A stretch of 33,967 nucleotides of DNA from Rhizobium sp. CCGE 510. GTDB lineage: Bacteria > Pseudomonadota > Alphaproteobacteria > Rhizobiales > Rhizobiaceae. Of this stretch, positions 6,375 to 14,009 are shown in pieces. Numbering within the stretch: the stretch's first letter is position 1; the number at the start of each line of letters is the position of its first letter. The stretch covers positions 1 to 33,967 of the forward strand of contig NZ_AEYF01000011.1 of the NCBI RefSeq assembly GCF_000292525.1. The letters run 5' to 3'. The notes beneath the pieces are model-generated. The model saw only the letters and a list, made by a program, of their open reading frames with translations, ran no database searches and was not told the DNA's origin. Position numbers and translations under genes: made by a program.

Positions 6375-8924
6375 TTAGCGGATGCGATAGAATTTGGAAT
6401 CGAACGACCACTTGCCCTGGCCGCCGGTCTCGTCGTCGCCGACGATCCTTAAAGTTCGGGCGAGATCGTAGACATAGTTGAAGGCGGCGCGCTGGCCGAC
6501 CAGCGGGGTCGGCACATCCGGCAGGTCGAGCACTTCGATCGGCTTGTCGCTGAGGATGGCGACGACCATGCCGACGCCGGCCGGACCCTCCACCACATAT
6601 TCGAAGCCGGTATAGGGATTGCGCGCATCGGGCACGACGACCGGCCGGGCCGGATCGAGCCGGTTGTCGCCGCTTTTGGCCGTCGGCTTCAGGCCCATGG
6701 AGCGCTTGTTCGGGTAAAGCTGGGTCAGCTTGCCGGAGGCATCGATATCGACCAGGATCAGGTAGCCTGATTTCTTGGTGGAGACGCGCATCGCCACCTT
6801 GTCGCCAATGCCGACCGAGGTGCCGGGCAGCACGTCGACGGCAACGCCCGCCTCATTGTCCGTCTTCAGCGTGTTCTCGACGGCGGCGACCGGGGTTTTC
6901 GCCTCCTCGCCGGTGATGACATCGCGGCCGAGCGCATCGGGCTGGCCATAGAATTGCGGCACCGGGGTGAAGCGGCAATCCTGCGCATGCGTCCGGCAAT
7001 ATTCGTCGGATTTGCGCCGGACATAATCGAGCAAAGCGGCATTGCTGACATTCGGCTTGTCGGCTGCACGCGCCACGCCGTCCTGCACACCTTCGATGAA
7101 GCGGCGGGTAAAGACGCCGATCGGTGGCTTGGCCTCGCGGTCGACAAGCGCCCACTGGCCTGCGTTGACGGCCGACCAGACCATGGCGTTTTCACCGCCG
7201 AAAGAGAATTTCGCTTCCTTGCCGGATTTGTTCGGCGGTTCGAGCGCGGCCAGCGCCGGGCCGAGGCAACGGACGTTGCCGCCGCTTGGTGCTGCCACCG
7301 CGCTGCGGCTGCCCGGCCCGACATGGCAGGCGTCGATCAGCAGCGTGACGCGGCGGTCCTTGAGGCTGTTCAGCCGCGCGGCGATTTCCGTTTCGCGGAT
7401 CTGATTGGTGACCGTCACCTTGCCGGCCTCACGCACGAGCTTGGCATCGGCTGCGACAAGCGTCGGGCTGGTCGTCGCCTCGGCGCCCATTTCCTCGGAA
7501 CCTTGGCCGCTGAAATAGAGGAACACGCGGCTTCCAGGCGTCGACTGGCGTACCAGCCAGTCGTCGATTTCGGATAGGATCGCCTCGCGGCTCGCCTTGC
7601 GATTGGTCAGAATGTGGATCTGCTCGGGGCGGTAAGCCAGTGTTTTGACGAGGAAAAGCTGCATCGCCTTGACGTCGCTGGCCGAGCCGGTGAGTTTTGC
7701 CTCGCGCATCTCATAATCGTCGATGCCGATCAGCAGCACACGGTCGCCGGGCGAGCTTTCGATGCTTGGTGCCTGGATGGTGGGCGCCTGGACAGTAGGC
7801 GTCTGGACGGCGGGCGTCTGGACGGGTTGGTCGGCGGCAGGCTGGTTGGCCGGCGGAGTATCGGCGGCAGGTGCGTCGGGCGTTTCGGTCGTGGCGGCAG
7901 GGGCGCTATCGCCGGTGGGCTTGGTGATGGCGAGGTTGGCCGTTTCCTGGCCGGACTGCCTCTGCTTCGTCCCGCTGCCGCTGGTGGTCGACGCCACCTG
8001 ATCGCCGGTCGGCGCTTCGACGTCCGGCACGTCGCCCTCGGTCTTGGCGGCGATCCAGTCGCGGAAGGCGGCGACGCGGGTATAGACGCCGTAATGTTTA
8101 GCCTCGGCGCAGCCCGCACCCCAGCTGACGATGCCGAGCTGGATCCAGCTCTTATCCGGGCGCTGGGCCACCAGCGGCCCGCCGCTGTCGCCCTGGCAGG
8201 CATCCTTGCCGCCTTCGGCGTAACCGGCGCAGACATTGCGCTCGTCGATCGGGTTCATCCGCATCGAGCTGTCGCGATAGGCGGCGCGGCAATCCTCACG
8301 CGGAACGATCGGCAGCTCGACTTCCTGCAGCTCGGTCGGCAGGTATTTGTCGTCCCAGCCGTGATCGGCCTTGGTGTAACCCCAGCCGGTGACGACAGCC
8401 ATGTGGCCGGCAGCCTCGACCTCGTCATCGGAGGCCGAGGCGAGAGTTGCCGGTTTGGAGACGGCGGGTTCGGCGAGCTTGATCAGGGCGATGTCATTGG
8501 CAAAAACCTTGCGGTCGAAATTCTCGTGGATCACCACCGTTTCGACGGCAAGGCCGGGCTTGTCCGGCCCGTCGACCGAGATCACCTTGTCGATCTTCGA
8601 CTTGCCCTCGACGATCAGCAGATCGCGGGCGAACAGATCCTGCTTGCCGGAGCGGCCGCTGGTGACGCAATGGGCGGCGGTCAATATCCAGCGCGGCGCG
8701 ATCAGCGAGCCGCCGCAATGGCCGCCGAAACGGCCGCGCTGTTCGGGATCGGGCGCCAGGATCTTGACCTGCCAGGGCCATTCGCCCTTCTTCGCCGCCT
8801 GGCCGCCGATGACGCGGCCGCCATCCTCGCCGGCGAAATCGGTATCCTGCTGGGCCAGCGCGGGTGCCGCCAGAAGCAGCACGACGGAGGCAATAGTGAG
8901 GATCCTGCTGATCGACGCGCTCAT
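6375..8924 (-). CDS. secreted trypsin-caspase-DUF4384 fusion protease
   Basis: An 849-residue exported protein (signal peptide 1-24, ALA/QQ). Residues 38-295 are a trypsin (S1A) domain with zymogen-type site R37/VIGG and triad His85 (TAAHC), Asp144 (NDIALIKL) and Ser247 (GDSGGP). Asp241, six before the Ser, is the trypsin-type S1 pocket residue for Arg or Lys. A Pro/Thr/Gln-rich linker (300-390) with PxVQxP-like repeats leads to a caspase-like C14 domain (about 394-660). Its Cys533 (LLIDACH) is present, but the catalytic His position (YFSGHG in relatives) is Gln474 (YFSGQG), so cysteine protease activity is doubtful. Residues about 690-805 are a DUF4384 domain with the LYPNK motif. The ATG overlaps the upstream stop in ATGA, and the serpin follows at once. 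Likely a periplasmic or secreted zymogen in a cascade; substrates are unknown. Confidence 0.93.
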   Translation of the reverse strand: MSASISRILTIASVVLLLAAPALAQQDTDFAGEDGGRVIGGQAAKKGEWPWQVKILAPDPEQRGRFGGHCGGSLIAPRWILTAAHCVTSGRSGKQDLFARDLLIVEGKSKIDKVISVDGPDKPGLAVETVVIHENFDRKVFANDIALIKLAEPAVSKPATLASASDDEVEAAGHMAVVTGWGYTKADHGWDDKYLPTELQEVELPIVPREDCRAAYRDSSMRMNPIDERNVCAGYAEGGKDACQGDSGGPLVAQRPDKSWIQLGIVSWGAGCAEAKHYGVYTRVAAFRDWIAAKTEGDVPDVEAPTGDQVASTTSGSGTKQRQSGQETANLAITKPTGDSAPAATTETPDAPAADTPPANQPAADQPVQTPAVQTPTVQAPTIQAPSIESSPGDRVLLIGIDDYEMREAKLTGSASDVKAMQLFLVKTLAYRPEQIHILTNRKASREAILSEIDDWLVRQSTPGSRVFLYFSGQGSEEMGAEATTSPTLVAADAKLVREAGKVTVTNQIRETEIAARLNSLKDRRVTLLIDACHVGPGSRSAVAAPSGGNVRCLGPALAALEPPNKSGKEAKFSFGGENAMVWSAVNAGQWALVDREAKPPIGVFTRRFIEGVQDGVARAADKPNVSNAALLDYVRRKSDEYCRTHAQDCRFTPVPQFYGQPDALGRDVITGEEAKTPVAAVENTLKTDNEAGVAVDVLPGTSVGIGDKVAMRVSTKKSGYLILVDIDASGKLTQLYPNKRSMGLKPTAKSGDNRLDPARPVVVPDARNPYTGFEYVVEGPAGVGMVVAILSDKPIEVLDLPDVPTPLVGQRAAFNYVYDLARTLRIVGDDETGGQGKWSFDSKFYRIR

Positions 8925-10537
8925 AGCTTGGCTCCGGCGGAGGTATAGAGGACCGTAAATCCGACGCGGGCGCCCTCGGGCAGGAATTCGCCGAGCCGCC
9001 TGGCGATATTGCCGGCGGTGCGGCGCCTGTCATTCTGCTTCAGGAACTCGACGAGTTCGGGCATCGGGGTTTCGGAGGTAACGGCGACGAGCAGATCGGT
9101 GCCGAACGGGGCGACGACGGAGAGATCGAGATCGAAACTTTCCGGCATCTGCGTCTCGGCATCCTTCTCACCGGGATAGAGGAACTGCACGGTTCCATCG
9201 CCGGTGACGTCGAAGAGCACGAGCTTGCGGCCGGCTATATCGGACACCGTGACGCCGACGCGCTCACCTTCGCGATGCACGCTGTCGGACGGCGTCACCC
9301 GCACGGTCTGCGGCTTGGCCTCCGACAGCCGCTTCAGCGTGTCGAGCGCCGCCATCCGGTCGACGACGAAGGGCATATCGCCGGCGCCGATGCCGGAGGC
9401 GACGACGTCGCCGCCGGCAATCGCCTCGCGTTTTTCGGGATCGAAGACGAGTTCGGCATTCGCGCCCTCGGTCAGCTTGAACGGCGTGATCGCGGGATCG
9501 ATCCCCTGCAGCACCGGCTCGGCGCCGAGGGCGGCAACGCTGATCGGCGCGGGCTCGGCGGGCGGCGGCGTGGTTGATTTCGCCGCCGCTGCGACTGTGC
9601 CCGCCCCGTCGTAATGATAGACGACCGCGCGGTCGAGATCGGTTCCGGGCGGGCTTTCGGTGAAAATGTTCTGCCGCTGGTCGGTGAATTGGTAGACCGA
9701 CTGGCGCACATATTCGAACAGTTCGCGGCGGCTGACGGCGCCGTCGCCGTTTCGGTCGGCCGCCCCTTCGAAGGCGCGGGCGGTGGCATAACTCAGCGCA
9801 CCGCGCTTCTGCGGAATGCCGGGAATGGAGATCTCCGGGGACTTGGTGTTGTCGTCGACGGCGGCGAGGAAGGTCAGCCGTTTGTAATCGAAGCCGGTCG
9901 ACAGCGCATCCGCCGTCGTCGAGATCGGCGCAAGGTCGTCCTCCTCGATCGTATAGGACGGGGCCTGGCGCCAGGTGATCTCGGCGCCGCGTGGATCGAC
10001 GTCGCGGGTCAGGCCGCCGGCATGGCAGGTATCGGCGATGAAGACGACATCGGCGCCCTTGGCCTCGAGCTTGCGGATCAGCACCTTGAACTCGTCGCCG
10101 AAGATGCGCTCGCGCGATCCGGGCAGGCGGGTATCGAAGCCGGCGAGCACGTAGACCTCGTCGCGGCCGCTCGGCTTCGAGCCCTTGACGCGCTCCGGCT
10201 CGCTCGACCCGTGGCCGGCGATGCCGAGCACGACGAGATCGCCAGTCCCAGCCCGCTCGGTGACGGCTTCGATTGCGTGAAAGATGCCTTCGCGGTCGGC
10301 CTCGCCATTCTTCAACAGCGTCATGTCCTCGACGCCGACCGAACGCAGCGACAGCGAAAGGTCCTCGGCATCGGCGACGGCGCCGTGCAACGGCGGAACG
10401 TTGCGGTAAAGGTCGATGCCGATCAGCACTGCCCTGACCGCGCCGCGCTCCGGCGCTTCGATCGTCCTTGCCAGGCTGTCGGTGGCCGCCAGGGCGAGGA
10501 GGGCAAATGCGGCGGCCATGGAAACGGATGCGGACAT
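8921..10537 (-). CDS. secreted caspase-like peptidase (C14) with EF-hand and DUF4384 domain
   Basis: A 538-residue protein with an N-terminal signal peptide (about 1-24). The caspase fold starts at AVRAVLIGIDLYRNVPPL. The catalytic dyad is intact: His109 in GIAGHGS and Cys171 in IADTCHAGG. Residues 261-272 form a canonical EF-hand loop (DRNGDGAVSRRE) with acidic ligands at positions 1, 5 and 12, Asn at 3 and Gly at 6. Calcium control is known for metacaspases, so calcium dependence is a fair guess. The last part (about 400-500) is a DUF4384-like domain with FLYPGEKD, as in both neighbours. ATG 10537 has GGGGAG eight bases upstream; the TTG at 10543 is less likely. Second gene of the operon, 21 bases after the OmpA-like gene and overlapping the trypsin fusion by four bases. 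Confidence 0.9.
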   Translation of the reverse strand: MSASVSMAAAFALLALAATDSLARTIEAPERGAVRAVLIGIDLYRNVPPLHGAVADAEDLSLSLRSVGVEDMTLLKNGEADREGIFHAIEAVTERAGTGDLVVLGIAGHGSSEPERVKGSKPSGRDEVYVLAGFDTRLPGSRERIFGDEFKVLIRKLEAKGADVVFIADTCHAGGLTRDVDPRGAEITWRQAPSYTIEEDDLAPISTTADALSTGFDYKRLTFLAAVDDNTKSPEISIPGIPQKRGALSYATARAFEGAADRNGDGAVSRRELFEYVRQSVYQFTDQRQNIFTESPPGTDLDRAVVYHYDGAGTVAAAAKSTTPPPAEPAPISVAALGAEPVLQGIDPAITPFKLTEGANAELVFDPEKREAIAGGDVVASGIGAGDMPFVVDRMAALDTLKRLSEAKPQTVRVTPSDSVHREGERVGVTVSDIAGRKLVLFDVTGDGTVQFLYPGEKDAETQMPESFDLDLSVVAPFGTDLLVAVTSETPMPELVEFLKQNDRRRTAGNIARRLGEFLPEGARVGFTVLYTSAGAKL

Positions 10538-10558
10538 GGCCAAACTCCCCTCGCCCCG

Positions 10559-12499
10559 CTATTCGCGACGCCACTCGACGCGGCGGTTCAGCGCGTCGAC
10601 ATCGTCTTCGGTGAGGTTTGCGGTTGCCGTCACATCGACCGGTTCGGAGGCGCCGCGGCCTTCGGCGTCGATCGAGGCGTCGATGCCGTGGCTCTTGAGG
10701 AAATCGGCAACGGCCTGGGCCCGGCGCTCGGACAGTTTCTGATTATAATCGTCACCGCCGCGCCGGTCGGTATGGCCGATCAGGATGACGCGACCGGGCT
10801 TCTGTTCCTTCAGCGCCTCGAGCAATTCCTGGGCGGCCTCGGTGCCGATCGAGGTGAAGCTCGATTTGTTGAAATCGAAGGTGATCGGCACCGGAATGGA
10901 GACCGGCACGATGCCGCGGACATTTTCGGAATAGATGCCGCCGAGCACGCCGCTGCGGTGATCCTTCTCGGCCGGCACGAAGCTGCCTTGAGGATTGTCG
11001 CTCGTCGGGTTGGCGGCAAGGATGCGGGCCTGGGCGGCGCGCTGGATAAGATCGGAGATCGTATCGGCCGGCGGCGCTTTCGGCGTGCGGGTCTCGTTCT
11101 TGATGATCTCGATCGCCTGCTGGTAATCGGCGGCGGCATCGGCAAAGCGGCGAGCGGAGAAATAGATCTCGCCGAGCGTGGCGGAGGCCTGCCAGAGCAC
11201 CTGCGGGCTGTCGGCGGCGACAAGCAGCGGTTCGTAATCGGTGACCGGCTGGTTGGCGGCCATCATCTCCTGGGCGGCGGAAAGCCTGAGGGCGGCGACG
11301 CGGCGCTGGGCATTCACCTGGAACTGGCCGCATTCGGCGCTGACGGCGATCGCATCGGCTTCAGACGCGGCAGCGGTGATATCCTTGGCGGCAACGGCGG
11401 TGTTCAGCTTATCGAGAAGGGCGGTGCAGGCAGGCGTATCGGCGTTGGCAACCTCGATCTCTTCGCCGGCCTGGCTGGGTTCGGCCGAGCGGCCGAGGTT
11501 CAACTGCGGCATCTTGATGCTGAAGCCGCCGGGAAGCTTGAATTGCGGCATCTTGAGCTGCGGCATCGGCAGTTTCGGCATCTTCGTCTGCGACGACTGG
11601 GTCGGCTGCTTATATTGGGTCGGCCGGGTGGAGGCGGTGGTGTCGGCGGGGCCGATCAATTGCAGCTCGTCGGCGGCAAGCTCCTGGCCGGGCGCCAGAT
11701 TGGTGACGATCTTGTATTTCTTCGGCGGCTGCGTCGTCGCCTGCTCCACAGGCTTCGGAGCGACTTTTTTCGGGGTGACGGGCTTCGGTTTTTCCACAGA
11801 CGTTTCTGGTTTCTTGGCGATTTCCGGCTTCTTGGCGACTTCCTGTTTTATCACCGGCTTCGGTGCAACCGGCGGCTTTGCCGCCTGTTCGACCGGTTTT
11901 GCTGCGGGGGCGGCTGCAACAGGCGGGGCTGCTAGAGGCGGCAGGGCCGCCGGGCTGTCGACCGTCGTCAGCATCAGCGTCTTGCTGCTGATCTTGGTGC
12001 CGAGGCTGCGGGCCTCTTCAAGGCTGCGGGAAACGGCATCCATGCCGCCATCGACCGAGCGGAACATGCCGCTGCCGCTACCGCCGAGATCGGCGAAGAT
12101 GGTCAGCGGCTTGGAGGAATAGAAAACCTTGATCTGCTCCTGTCCCACGGGGCCGGACACCTGCAGCCGGGCGCCGCTGGCCGGATCCGGCACCTGCACG
12201 CGCTTGCCGGCCCCGACAAGGGCGTCGGTCTGATACTTGTTGGGGAAGAGTTTGACGACGGAACCGTTCGGCGAGACGTTCAGCACCGTGACATAGCTGT
12301 TCTCGCTCGACTGGATGAACAGGCCGACAACTTCGCCGATGGCGTATTTGGCCTCGGCGCGATCGAAAGTGATGCTGACGGGCCCGGTCTGGGCCGGCGC
12401 TTCGGTCAGTGTGCGCTCGTTCTGCGCCACGACGGCGGGAACCACCGAAAAGAACGAAAGAAAGGTGGCTGCGGCCAGGATGGCTTTGCGGTGCGACAT
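10559..12499 (-). CDS. DUF4384 and OmpA-like peptidoglycan-binding protein
   Basis: A 646-residue exported protein (signal peptide about 1-25, AVVA/QN). A DUF4384 domain (about 38-135) carries KLFPNKYQTD. A Pro/Ala/Lys-rich linker (about 190-285) likely spans wall or periplasm. Next come short near-repeats of the type KMPQLxMPQFKLP (about 310-345), then a helical TPR-like region around 380-520. The C-terminus (about 545-646) is an OmpA-family domain with ITFDFNKSSF, ILIGHTDRRGGDDYNQKLSERRAQAV and a closing NRRVEW, the pattern that binds diaminopimelate in peptidoglycan. It would anchor the system to the cell wall and may dock partner proteins through shared DUF4384 domains (inference). First gene of the operon, with GAGGAGG upstream of ATG 12499. 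The 211 bases before it hold no gene and presumably the promoter, though I could not identify clear boxes. Confidence 0.88.
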   Translation of the reverse strand: MSHRKAILAAATFLSFFSVVPAVVAQNERTLTEAPAQTGPVSITFDRAEAKYAIGEVVGLFIQSSENSYVTVLNVSPNGSVVKLFPNKYQTDALVGAGKRVQVPDPASGARLQVSGPVGQEQIKVFYSSKPLTIFADLGGSGSGMFRSVDGGMDAVSRSLEEARSLGTKISSKTLMLTTVDSPAALPPLAAPPVAAAPAAKPVEQAAKPPVAPKPVIKQEVAKKPEIAKKPETSVEKPKPVTPKKVAPKPVEQATTQPPKKYKIVTNLAPGQELAADELQLIGPADTTASTRPTQYKQPTQSSQTKMPKLPMPQLKMPQFKLPGGFSIKMPQLNLGRSAEPSQAGEEIEVANADTPACTALLDKLNTAVAAKDITAAASEADAIAVSAECGQFQVNAQRRVAALRLSAAQEMMAANQPVTDYEPLLVAADSPQVLWQASATLGEIYFSARRFADAAADYQQAIEIIKNETRTPKAPPADTISDLIQRAAQARILAANPTSDNPQGSFVPAEKDHRSGVLGGIYSENVRGIVPVSIPVPITFDFNKSSFTSIGTEAAQELLEALKEQKPGRVILIGHTDRRGGDDYNQKLSERRAQAVADFLKSHGIDASIDAEGRGASEPVDVTATANLTEDDVDALNRRVEWRRE

Positions 12500-12710
12500 G
12501 GAAAGACCTCCTCTTCGAACAATCTCACACTGTGTTGAAGATGAGAATAGCACCGACCGGCGAAATTGGGATGGCTTTGCCTGTCTTGCTTGAGGGAGGG
12601 TTACAAATTATTTGGAACCGGAAAGAAACCGTCCCGGAAAAGACGTGAGCAAGACAGACGCTCGGCAATATCCTCCGCTCGATGTCGTCTTTTTGACTTT
12701 GAATCTGTGC

Positions 12711-13088
12711 TTAGTTCTTGGGTTTCTGCCCGGCTGATTTCAAAATCGAGATCAGGTCGCTCATGCCCTCGGGCGAGGAATTGTAGAGCCAGAGAATATC
12801 CGGATTGTCGACGGTCAATTCCTTGCCCGGCCCCGAGCCCATGTCGCGGCCGGGCGAAGTTGCATCGGGCAGTTTGTCCTTGCCCGGCGTCAGCCCCGTG
12901 GCTTGTTCATGTTTGGCAATGATCGCAGTCGCCGCGACAAACGCCTTTTCGTCATGCTGGCGCAGGGCGGCAAGCGAAGGGTTGCGCGCCGCCAGTGCGT
13001 CTTCGACCGGGCCGGCGCAAGTAAGCTGAGGCATCTGCAGCGCCAGCAGGAGGCCGATCGCCAAGGGTATGAGCCGGGATTTCGTCAT
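12711..13088 (-). CDS. small secreted protein of unknown function
   Basis: A 125-residue protein that I do not recognise. It begins with a clear signal peptide (MTKSRLIPLAIGLLLALQ, cleavage probably after TCA). The mature part is about 100 residues, without further Cys, and hydrophilic, with a Gly/Pro/Asp-rich middle (TPGKDKLPD, SPGRDMGSGPG). It ends in a helical segment, SDLISILKSAGQKPKN. The Cys near the cleavage site does not fit a lipobox because Thr precedes it. It lies upstream of the protease operon on the same strand, separated by 211 bases, so it may be a separate unit or a distant first gene. ATG 13088 was chosen because the signal peptide starts there; ATG 13103 would add five residues. 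No strong ribosome site is seen for either. Confidence 0.65.
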   Translation of the reverse strand: MTKSRLIPLAIGLLLALQMPQLTCAGPVEDALAARNPSLAALRQHDEKAFVAATAIIAKHEQATGLTPGKDKLPDATSPGRDMGSGPGKELTVDNPDILWLYNSSPEGMSDLISILKSAGQKPKN

Positions 13089-13238
13089 CGTCGTCACATC
13101 CATCTTATGGGCGCTACTGCGCGCGAGAATAGGCAGGGGCCGGAAAGATGGCAACGGCGTTCGGTGCCAATCGATTGGGAGGGGTGAAATCGGCTGGCCG
13201 CGAGCGCAGCGCCCCAAATCGGGTCGCGCGGCTTGAGG

Positions 13239-13835
13239 TCAGAGGATCTTCAATTGCTGCAGGCCGAGGCGCAGATCGCGCAGCATCTCGCCGAAAATCT
13301 CCTCGATCACGCCCGTCGACCAGACGACCATGGTGCCGTAGGGCGAGCGCTTGCGCTGCATGAAACCCGCCGTCTCGAAATCGATCAGCGTCTTGCGGCA
13401 GGTCTCGCTCGACATCACCGCCACCAGGAAACGGGCGAGATTGGACTGGTCGATGGCACCGGATTTATCCGCCCAGTTCTGGATCAGCCGCGGCTTGGTG
13501 TCGGCGGTAAACATCGAGGCGAGCGCCCGATCCTGCGACAGCCCGAGCCGCTGCAGCTTGGCCGGATCGCGGGTCAGCGACACCACGTAATCATTGTGCA
13601 GATCGGCGAAGCGTTCGATATCCTCGGCCGTGTTGATGCCGAACACCTTCATCGAATAGAGGAACTCGGCCATCAGATAGGTCGGCTCGGAGCGCAATTG
13701 CGCCAGATGCTTGTCATCGGTGCTGGCGGAGGCTGCGCAGACGCGATCGGAGAAGCCTATCCGGGCGGCGCGAACCTGCTCCAGCAGGCTGATGTCGAGC
13801 GCCAGTTCGTCACCGTTCCATTCCAGCATAAGCAT
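13239..13835 (-). CDS. hypothetical protein, probably cytosolic
   Basis: A 198-residue protein that I cannot assign. It has no signal peptide or membrane helix and appears mostly alpha-helical with some strands. Notable segments are MLEWNGDELALDISLLEQVRAA near the start, MAEFLYSMKVFGINTAEDIERF in the middle and GVIEEIFGEMLRDLRLGLQQL at the end. Three Cys or near-Cys positions (VCAAS, ETCRKT) do not form a recognisable motif. GGGCGGGAA precedes ATG 13835. The gene is divergent from the secreted NlpC/P60-like gene across 174 bases, a likely shared promoter region. It lies between the two caspase loci, so a link to them is possible but not shown. Confidence 0.65.
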   Translation of the reverse strand: MLMLEWNGDELALDISLLEQVRAARIGFSDRVCAASASTDDKHLAQLRSEPTYLMAEFLYSMKVFGINTAEDIERFADLHNDYVVSLTRDPAKLQRLGLSQDRALASMFTADTKPRLIQNWADKSGAIDQSNLARFLVAVMSSETCRKTLIDFETAGFMQRKRSPYGTMVVWSTGVIEEIFGEMLRDLRLGLQQLKIL

Positions 13836-14009
13836 TTCCCGCCCGCAAATCTTGACGACGATGATCTTGTACTATCGCCGGCGCCGATCTCCAAATCGTT
13901 TGGAAAGCAACAGCTTGCTGACGAGGCGCATCTATCTTACCATTTCGAAGACTTGACGGTCACAGAGGGCCGAGCCGGCCTGACATCGTCCTGTTCGGGG
14001 GTCGAGAAG

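Noticed and set aside
9614..11935. Very long open frame (773 codons) on the plus strand opposite the caspase and OmpA-like genes.
   Set aside because: It is antisense to two well-supported genes. Its product is Gly/Arg/Asp-rich without a domain, typical of shadow frames in high-GC DNA.
12541..12648. A 35-codon plus-strand frame in the gap upstream of the OmpA-like gene.
   Set aside because: No ribosome site, no recognisable protein features, and it faces the presumed promoter of the operon.
13233..14009. Upstream extension of the NlpC/P60-like gene frame.
   Set aside because: It overlaps the opposite 13239-13835 gene along its length, and the real start at 14010 yields a signal peptide with a ribosome site.
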